In this document: in pieces, positions 1 to 5,591 of the stretch
Layout of the letters: every line of letters begins with the position of its first letter
How positions within the stretch are numbered: the first letter of the stretch is position 1
Position numbers and translations under genes: made by a program
Notes under the pieces: generated by a model
Told to the model about the DNA's origin: nothing
Seen by the model: only the letters and a program-made list of their open reading frames with translations
Database searches by the model: none
Source: Verrucomicrobiota bacterium
GTDB lineage: Bacteria > Verrucomicrobiota > Kiritimatiellia > UBA8416 > JAIOPI01
Length of the DNA stretch: 6,380 nt
Assembly (NCBI GenBank): GCA_027620105.1
Contig: JAQCIA010000126.1
Coordinates: forward strand, 1 to 6,380
Direction of reading: 5' to 3'

Positions 1-44
1 TTCAGGCTCGCAATCTTGCGATTCAGTTCTTTGAGACTCGCCAT
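1..44 (-). CDS. atpG: ATP synthase F1 gamma subunit, N-terminal fragment
   Basis: Only the first 14 codons and two further bases are inside the window; the rest lies beyond the left edge. The visible peptide MASLKELNRKIASL is the characteristic start of F1 gamma, the long N-terminal helix of the central rotor shaft that turns inside the alpha3beta3 ring. The ATG at 44-42 is preceded by an AAGGA Shine-Dalgarno sequence with a 7-base spacer, which fixes the start. It follows atpA on the same strand, the usual order, but after an unusually long 131-base gap for this operon. Identity rests on a short peptide plus gene order, which agree. Confidence 0.93.
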   Translation of the reverse strand, partial: MASLKELNRKIASL

Positions 45-71
45 GATCAGATCCTTAAATCAAAGCGCGAT

Positions 72-110
72 GCGAAGACCGCGAAAGGGCGCGAATGGGC
101 GCGAAAGGCA
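72..110. repeat. four imperfect 10-base tandem repeats between atpA and atpG
   Basis: On the plus strand the units are gcgaagacc (72-80, nine bases), gcgaaagggc (81-90), gcgaatgggc (91-100) and gcgaaaggca (101-110). The two middle units differ by one base. The array fills the centre of the 131-base atpA-atpG gap and would be transcribed as a C/U-rich stretch just before the atpG ribosome binding site. It is too short and irregular for a CRISPR. It may be slippage-generated spacer or a protein or RNA binding array; its function is unknown. Confidence 0.7.
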
Positions 111-175
111 ACGGCAAAGGCCGCATGCGGAGTCGCGTTGATTGGCGATGATGCGCGGTTGACCCATGGTAATAC

Positions 176-1702
<1,527 letters not shown>

Positions 1703-1722
1703 AATGCGATCCTCTCTTCAGT

Positions 1723-2262
1723 TCAGACGTGGGCGAGGTTGGCGCGCAGCGCCTCCAACCGGCCTTTCACGCTGAAATCGTGCACGTCGTCCTTCACAAT
1801 CACCACAAATCCGCCCAGCAGCTTCGCGTCCGTGTTCACGGTCATGTCGACATGCTTCTTGTACTTCGTTTCCAGTTTGCCACGCAGGGCTTCAACCTGA
1901 TCGGGGCGCAAATCGAAGGCGCTGGTCACGTGGGCAGGCAGGATGCCACGGGCGTCTCGATACTGTTCTTCAAACGCAGCGCAGAGCTCACCAAGGATGG
2001 GCAGGCGGCGGCGGTCCACCAGAAAATCGAGCAGGCGCGTCACCAGTTCCGCGGCGCGGTTTTTGAACAGCGCCTCCAGTGCAACGCGCTGTTCCGCAGC
2101 GGTGAGGCCGGCATGCGTCAGGAACACCCGGAAATCAGCGCTGGACGCGATCAGTGCGTGCAGCCCGGCCATATCCTGGCGCACGGCATCGGCCTGGCCC
2201 TGCTCATCCGCGAGCTGGAATGCGGCCCTGGCGTAGCGCGTGGCAACCCGGTGTTCCGACAT
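1723..2262 (-). CDS. atpH: ATP synthase F1 delta (OSCP-type) subunit
   Basis: Delta is the stator protein that ties the top of F1 alpha to the C-terminal end of subunit b. At 179 residues it has the standard family length. The N-terminal six-helix domain starts with ATRYARAAFQLA (7-18) and includes the helix LVTRLLDFLVDRRRLPIL (73-90). The C-terminal part carries the family signature around 149-158 (LGGFVVIVKD) and ends SVKGRLEALRANL. The ATG at 2262 lies 3 bases after the atpF stop, and its GGAG ribosome binding site sits inside the last codons of atpF, so the two are probably translationally coupled. The divergent sequence is normal for delta. Confidence 0.97.
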   Translation of the reverse strand: MSEHRVATRYARAAFQLADEQGQADAVRQDMAGLHALIASSADFRVFLTHAGLTAAEQRVALEALFKNRAAELVTRLLDFLVDRRRLPILGELCAAFEEQYRDARGILPAHVTSAFDLRPDQVEALRGKLETKYKKHVDMTVNTDAKLLGGFVVIVKDDVHDFSVKGRLEALRANLAHV

Positions 2263-2265
2263 GGT

Positions 2266-2817
2266 TTAAAACTCCGCGATCAGTTTGTCCGCCAGCACGC
2301 GGTTTTTTTCCGCGTCCAGGTTTTGCGCGATGAGGCGGCCAGAAACCTGGACAATCAGGTTCGCCTGTTCGTGGCGAATTTCCGTGATGATCCGATTTTT
2401 CATGGCTTCGATATCGCGCTCGGCGTTTTCGTAGAGCACCTTAACCCGTTCATGGGCCTTGGCCTCGACGTGGCTGGCGGCCTCGGCGGCGGCGTCGCGG
2501 GCACGGCCAATCATGGCCTTGCATTGCAGCTCCGTCTCGGCCAGCGCCGTGCGGCGCGTTTCCTCCATCTGCGCCAGCGTCGCGCGGGCCTTGTCGGCGT
2601 CATCGAGGGCCTGGCGGATGCGGCCTTCGCGCGCGTCCAGACCCGCGAGGATGGGCTTCCACGCGACTTTATAGAGAACGGCCGCCATGATGCCGAAGGC
2701 GATCCAGGTGAGAACCACCATTCCGCCTTCCAGCTGCATGGGGTTTGGGCTGTGGGCCCCGGCGTCCCCGTGCGCGGGAACCTCCACCACGGCATGGGTT
2801 GTATTCGCGTCCGACAT
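2266..2817 (-). CDS. atpF: ATP synthase F0 subunit b with N-terminal extension
   Basis: Subunit b is the membrane-anchored stalk that links subunit a to delta and alpha. A single hydrophobic helix (about 32-50) is followed by the family motif WKPILAGLDAREGRIRQAL (53-71) and then a long charged, Ala-rich coiled coil (about 62-165), as expected. The protein has 183 residues, longer than the roughly 156-170 usual for bacterial b, because about 31 residues with three histidines (8, 16, 22) precede the membrane helix; these should face the periplasm. The ATG at 2817 has a GGGGAG ribosome binding site, and the internal Met27 has none, so I keep the longer start. Only one b gene is seen, with no b-prime. 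Confidence 0.97.
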   Translation of the reverse strand: MSDANTTHAVVEVPAHGDAGAHSPNPMQLEGGMVVLTWIAFGIMAAVLYKVAWKPILAGLDAREGRIRQALDDADKARATLAQMEETRRTALAETELQCKAMIGRARDAAAEAASHVEAKAHERVKVLYENAERDIEAMKNRIITEIRHEQANLIVQVSGRLIAQNLDAEKNRVLADKLIAEF

Positions 2818-2838
2818 GATGACTCCCCGGCGTGGCGA

Positions 2839-3042
2839 TTACTTACCGAGGAAGCAGATCACGGCGCAGAACAGCGCGATGCCTTCGATCAGGGCCGCGG
2901 CGATCAGCATGTTGACTTGAATCTTCGGCGTGGCTTCCGGCTGGCGTGCGATGCCCTGCAGGGCCGACGCGGCCAACAACCCGATGCCCACACTTGCTCC
3001 CACCACCACCAGACCTGCTCCAATACTGGCTAACCCGCCCAT
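2839..3042 (-). CDS. atpE: ATP synthase F0 subunit c (proton-type ring protein)
   Basis: Subunit c forms the rotating membrane ring that carries ions past subunit a. The 67 residues make two helices (about 5-29 and 43-65) joined by the polar loop ARQPEATP (32-39), the universal RQP turn. Helix 1 has the small-residue pattern GASVGIG (15-21). The ion-carrying acid is Glu53 in LIEGIALF (51-58). Glu53 is followed by Gly, not Ser or Thr, and helix 1 lacks the sodium-ligand Gln, so protons are the likely ion. The ATG at 3042 has an AAAGGGA ribosome binding site in a purine-rich leader, fitting the need for many c copies per complex. Confidence 0.98.
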   Translation of the reverse strand: MGGLASIGAGLVVVGASVGIGLLAASALQGIARQPEATPKIQVNMLIAAALIEGIALFCAVICFLGK

Positions 3043-3133
3043 GTTGCGTCCCTTTCTTGCGTTGTTCTTTCCGCGTCCATTGCGCGCGAAATACTTCCGT
3101 TTCCACGTTCCGCGATTGATCGCCGCCCCCGCA

Positions 3134-3148
3134 CGTCGTCGAACGACG
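3134..3148 (-). promoter_or_regulatory. hairpin in the atpB-atpE intergenic leader
   Basis: The 171-base gap 3043-3213 holds no credible gene. In its middle is a perfect inverted repeat, CGTCGT-TCG-ACGACG on the transcribed (minus) sense, a 6-base stem with a 3-base loop. No U-run follows, so it is not a standard terminator. Downstream of it the leader to atpE is purine-rich and looks unstructured. Long atpB-atpE leaders are known to boost c-subunit translation in other bacteria, so a role as an mRNA processing, stability or translation element is plausible but inferred. Confidence 0.35.
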
Positions 3149-3213
3149 CCCTCACGGGACTCGGCAACACAACCCCGAAAAAACGACCTGCACCAATTAA
3201 ACCATCCACCTGC

Positions 3214-4008
3214 TCAATGTGCCGGATGATACATCTGCCCGATGAACATGGCCGACAACAGTGTGAAAATAAAGGCCTGCAGCAGGGCGATAAAGACTTC
3301 CAGCAGATAAATACCGACCGCCAGCCCCAGGCTCGGCAGGGCCAGCCAGCCGAAGGTCACGATCAAGCCGAGCAGGGAGAAAATCACTATGTGTCCGGCC
3401 AGCATGTTGGCGAACAAGCGGATGGTCAGGGCGAAGGCCTTGATGAACATGCCGACGAATTCGATCGGGACCAGCAGGAACAGCACCGGGACGGGGATGC
3501 CGTGGGGGACGAAGCACTTGACGAATCCCAGCATGCCGTTGCGGAAGATGGTGCCGAAAATCATGAAACCCAGGGTAATCGTGGCCAGCCCGGCGGTGAC
3601 GTTGACGTTGGCCGTGGCTGTCGAAAACAGCGGGATCAGTCCCATCAGGTTCAGCGTCATGATGAAGAAGAAGAAGCTGCAGAAAAGGGGGGTCATCTTG
3701 TGCCCGTCCTTTTCGCCGAGGCTGGGGACCGCGATCGTGTCGCGGATAAAGACGACGAAGACTTCGAGCAGGTTAGTCAGACCGCGGGGAACTGCGTCCT
3801 GCTTACGGTAGAGGGTGCCGAAGACGATCAGCATCAGCAGCGCGCCGATGAGCACCATCACTCCGTGAAGAGGCAGAAACGCCGGCAGGTGAATGGTGCC
3901 AATGAAGGGCAGGGCCCATTCGTGGGAGTTCGTGACGTGGTGCATGATGTATTCCTGCACCTGGGCGCTTTTGGCGGCGGTTTCGGCAGCTTGGGCTTCA
4001 GTGGCCAT
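3214..4008 (-). CDS. atpB: ATP synthase F0 subunit a
   Basis: Subunit a is the stator membrane protein that provides the two proton half-channels beside the c ring. The 264 residues contain several hydrophobic helices (first at about 47-67) after a soluble N-terminus of about 45 residues without a signal peptide. The family signature ALTIRLFANM (192-201) holds the essential Arg197 (Escherichia coli Arg210). The conserved LQAF motif contains Gln244 (E. coli Gln252). The half-channel pair is His206 and Glu237, the reverse of E. coli Glu219/His245. The ATG at 4008 has only a weak ribosome binding site and lies 8 bases after the atpI stop, suggesting translational coupling. Confidence 0.98.
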   Translation of the reverse strand: MATEAQAAETAAKSAQVQEYIMHHVTNSHEWALPFIGTIHLPAFLPLHGVMVLIGALLMLIVFGTLYRKQDAVPRGLTNLLEVFVVFIRDTIAVPSLGEKDGHKMTPLFCSFFFFIMTLNLMGLIPLFSTATANVNVTAGLATITLGFMIFGTIFRNGMLGFVKCFVPHGIPVPVLFLLVPIEFVGMFIKAFALTIRLFANMLAGHIVIFSLLGLIVTFGWLALPSLGLAVGIYLLEVFIALLQAFIFTLLSAMFIGQMYHPAH

Positions 4009-4016
4009 GAGGGTGC

Positions 4017-4427
4017 TCAGATTCCGTGTGGGAGTGGACGCGCCGGGGCGCTGGATTCAAGGTGCAAACGCGCGATTTCCATATAGAGCAGTGTGAGGTA
4101 GCTTACGATCAGGGCGATGCCAAAGGGGGCGAAGGCCAGCGGGTGCGTCGCGCGGACAAGGGCCAGCACACCCAGCAAGAGCATCATGCGCAGGGACATG
4201 CTGCCCAGGGTCCATGCCAGAAAGGTATAGCCGGGGGAGGCAACGGCGCGGCGATGGATAATGAGGGCCGCCCCGGCCTGCAGCATGGCCACCGACCAGC
4301 CGGCCAGGGCGGCGCCGAGGTTCGGGTACCAGCGCGTGGGCAAGACGGCGAGGATCAGCGACAGGAAGCCGGCTACGATGTAGAGGCGCACCTGACCTCG
4401 CTTGCTAGTGTCTGCACGTACCGACAT
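4017..4427 (-). CDS. atpI: AtpI-like ATP synthase accessory membrane protein
   Basis: A 136-residue, very hydrophobic protein with four predicted membrane helices (about 13-30, 37-57, 68-91, 97-117) and short charged ends. Length, topology and position just ahead of atpB fit the AtpI (ATP synthase I) family, implicated in c-ring assembly and divalent-cation handling. The sequence itself shows no catalytic motif, and the family is poorly conserved, so the name rests largely on context. The ATG at 4427 comes 2 bases after the atpZ stop (TAG TC ATG). A GGAG lies within the end of atpZ but about 14 bases away, so reinitiation after atpZ is likely. Confidence 0.78.
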   Translation of the reverse strand: MSVRADTSKRGQVRLYIVAGFLSLILAVLPTRWYPNLGAALAGWSVAMLQAGAALIIHRRAVASPGYTFLAWTLGSMSLRMMLLLGVLALVRATHPLAFAPFGIALIVSYLTLLYMEIARLHLESSAPARPLPHGI

Positions 4428-4429
4428 GA

Positions 4430-4687
4430 CTACTGCTTTTTCTCCGTCTTCTTCCGGTCCTCGGCGCTCAAGTTGCGCACGAGCTTCCAGACTTCATAAC
4501 CGCCGTAGAGCATCCCGGCGAACATGCCGATCAGCGTGCCCACCGAACCTCCCCCGCGCCGGTGGTCTACGTAATAGCCAGTACCGGCACAAACGAGCAT
4601 GCCGGCGAGCAATTGCGATCCCAGTCCGAGCGCGGTGGCAATGAGCGACCGATTCCGCTCCGCATCTGGAATTTGCGTTCCCGCCAA
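4430..4687 (-). CDS. atpZ: AtpZ-type two-helix ATP synthase accessory protein
   Basis: A small protein with two membrane helices (about 24-46 and 57-75, numbered from the upstream ATG) joined by a glycine-rich YYVDHRRGGGSVG turn and ending in a basic tail KKTEKKQ. This matches AtpZ/AtpI-family proteins that open many atp operons and are linked to Mg2+/Ca2+ handling or assembly with AtpI. I start it at TTG 4687 (85 residues), because GGAGAGGAG (4703-4695) sits 7 bases upstream. The in-frame ATG at 4714 (94 residues) has no ribosome binding site and would be almost at the predicted transcript start. First gene of the operon. Confidence 0.8.
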   Translation of the reverse strand: MAGTQIPDAERNRSLIATALGLGSQLLAGMLVCAGTGYYVDHRRGGGSVGTLIGMFAGMLYGGYEVWKLVRNLSAEDRKKTEKKQ

Positions 4688-4727
4688 CAGGACGCTCCTC
4701 TCCGTACCCGCCATCAGCGAGCTGGTA

Positions 4728-4757
4728 AATGTAGGAAAGGGGATGCAGGTCTGTCGA
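4728..4757 (-). promoter_or_regulatory. candidate sigma70-type promoter of the atp operon
   Basis: Reading leftward, a -35 box TCGACA (4757-4752, five of six consensus matches) and a -10 box TACATT (4733-4728, four of six) are 18 bases apart. The transcript would begin near 4721, leaving a leader of about 34 bases to the TTG start of atpZ. This is the only reasonable pair I see ahead of the operon, but it is prediction by eye. Confidence 0.45.
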
Positions 4758-4822
4758 CGAGAAAAGCGAAAAAATGGCCAGAAATATTGAATCGTTAAGG
4801 TTTCACGACATCGCGAGAACCG

Positions 4823-4852
4823 CTGGCATTCGGCGCGGGTTCGTCCTATACT
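4823..4852 (+). promoter_or_regulatory. candidate promoter of the ACT-domain gene
   Basis: A -10 box TATACT (4847-4852, five of six matches) lies 18 bases after a weaker -35 box CTGGCA (4823-4828, four of six). Transcription would start near 4859, giving a leader of about 32 bases that ends in the GGGAGG ribosome binding site. It is divergent from the atp promoter, with about 65 bases of partly A/T-rich DNA between the two -35 boxes that could bind a shared regulator. Confidence 0.5.
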
Positions 4853-4890
4853 CCGTGCTGGCGGGACGCGTCACCTGCCGGGAGGTTCCG

Positions 4891-5277
4891 ATGATAAAAA
4901 AACAGTTCACGCTCTATCTGGAGAACCGCGCCGGAGAATTGGCACGCGTCACGCGGCTGCTGGCCAAAGGTAAAGTCAACATTGATGGCATTTCGGCGTA
5001 CACCAGCGCCGATGTGGGACTGGTGCAGGTGGTTGTGAACAATGCCAAGCGTACGCGCGGGGTGCTGGACAAGGCCGGGGTGGCATTCACCGAGCAGGAC
5101 GTGGTGGTGGTGGAACTCGCGGACGAGCCGGGCGCGTTGGCGAACGTGACCGCGCGCATCGCGGAATCCGGCGCCAACATCAATTATCTCTACGCGACGG
5201 TCAGCGGTGATCATGGGCGCTGCTGCGCGGTAATCAGCGCGCCCAATCTGGGGCGCATGGCGCGGCGATTTGCGTGA
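4891..5277 (+). CDS. tandem ACT-domain protein
   Basis: This 128-residue protein is built from two ACT domains and little else. Each shows the beta-alpha-beta opening: FTLYLENRAGELARVTRLLA then VNIDGISAY (domain 1, about 5-66), and VVVELADEPGALANVTARIA then ANINYLYAT (domain 2, about 70-128). The Gly at each strand-helix turn (15 and 81) is the usual ligand-binding spot. ACT domains bind amino acids or similar small effectors. With no enzyme domain attached, the protein is likely a free-standing sensor or partner of an unknown enzyme; the ligand cannot be read from sequence. The ATG at 4891 has GGGAGG 5 bases upstream. Earlier in-frame starts lack a ribosome binding site and precede the promoter. 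Divergent from the atp operon. Confidence 0.88.
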   Translation: MIKKQFTLYLENRAGELARVTRLLAKGKVNIDGISAYTSADVGLVQVVVNNAKRTRGVLDKAGVAFTEQDVVVVELADEPGALANVTARIAESGANINYLYATVSGDHGRCCAVISAPNLGRMARRFA

Positions 5278-5331
5278 AGCCGTGCGATGGGAGCGGCGCA
5301 TGCCGGACTTGATTCCGGGCGGCGTTGTCGT

Positions 5332-5362
5332 AACGCGGATGCGGTGGCGCGTCATCCGCGTT
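5332..5362. terminator. perfect 10-base inverted repeat between convergent genes, possible bidirectional terminator
   Basis: AACGCGGATG (5332-5341) and CATCCGCGTT (5353-5362) are exact reverse complements around an 11-base loop. It lies 54 bases after the ACT gene stop and overlaps the last codons and stop of the convergent small gene. The strong GC stem could end or slow transcription from both sides, but neither strand has a clear run of T after the stem, so a standard intrinsic terminator is not shown. Confidence 0.4.
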
Positions 5363-5570
5363 CGGCGGACTGCGTGATGCGATTGACTTCGTTGGCGGAA
5401 AGCTTGCGCCCGGCGATCACAGCCACCTGCTGAAAATGCTTTTCCATGTGGTCGCGCAGTTGGTTCTTCACCTTGGTATTTTCTGACTTCAGGGCGCGAT
5501 TCTCTGACATCAGGAGCAGGATCCAAATCACCAACATGATCGCGACCAGTCAGAGAATGGTTTCACTCAT
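5352..5570 (-). CDS. small membrane-anchored coiled-coil protein interrupted by an in-frame TGA
   Basis: I do not recognise this protein. An ATG at 5570-5568 with an excellent GGAGGG ribosome binding site (5580-5575) opens a frame that reads MSETIL, meets TGA at 5552-5550, and continues in frame without another stop for 65 codons to 5352. Across the TGA the product would be a 72-codon protein with one hydrophobic helix (LVAIMLVIWILLL) followed by a charged, probably coiled-coil segment (ENRALKSENTKVKNQL) and a polar tail. Without read-through, translation would have to restart at ATG 5537, which has no ribosome binding site and leaves a helix too short to span a membrane. It lies 21 bases after pfkA. 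It could be a fresh nonsense mutation (TGG to TGA), a base-call error, read-through, or a tiny leader peptide. Confidence 0.55.
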
Positions 5571-5591
5571 GCAACCCTCCAGGTTCTGGCA

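Noticed and set aside
72..110. CRISPR array
   Set aside because: The units are 10 bases with no spacers and there are no cas genes nearby.
1729..3033. A 434-codon open frame on the plus strand opposite atpH, atpF and atpE
   Set aside because: It is antisense to three well-identified genes, its translation resembles no protein family, and long antisense frames are common in GC-rich coding DNA.
2839..3042. Sodium-driven ATP synthase or N-ATPase
   Set aside because: Subunit c lacks the Gln in helix 1 and the Ser/Thr after Glu53 needed for sodium binding; the operon has a delta gene and standard order, unlike N-ATPase operons.
3217..4086. A 289-codon open frame on the plus strand opposite atpB
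   Set aside because: Its translation is a biased Gln/Asp/Glu/His-rich string, as expected from reading a hydrophobic membrane-protein gene backwards; no ribosome binding site or promoter supports it.
4774..4890. Longer start for the ACT protein (39 extra codons)
   Set aside because: No ribosome binding site precedes 4774, the extra residues are not ACT-like, and the TATACT promoter lies inside this stretch while GGGAGG sits right before ATG 4891.
4846..5526. A 226-codon minus-strand open frame across the ACT gene and the small gene
   Set aside because: It crosses two better-supported genes, including the terminator-like repeat, and its Arg/His-rich product looks like a frame shadow.
5510..5552. 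Selenocysteine insertion at the in-frame TGA
   Set aside because: I see only a weak four-base stem (ATCA/TGAT) soon after the TGA, no convincing bacterial SECIS hairpin, and a membrane-helix position is an unlikely site for a redox selenocysteine. Not fully excluded without checking for sel genes.
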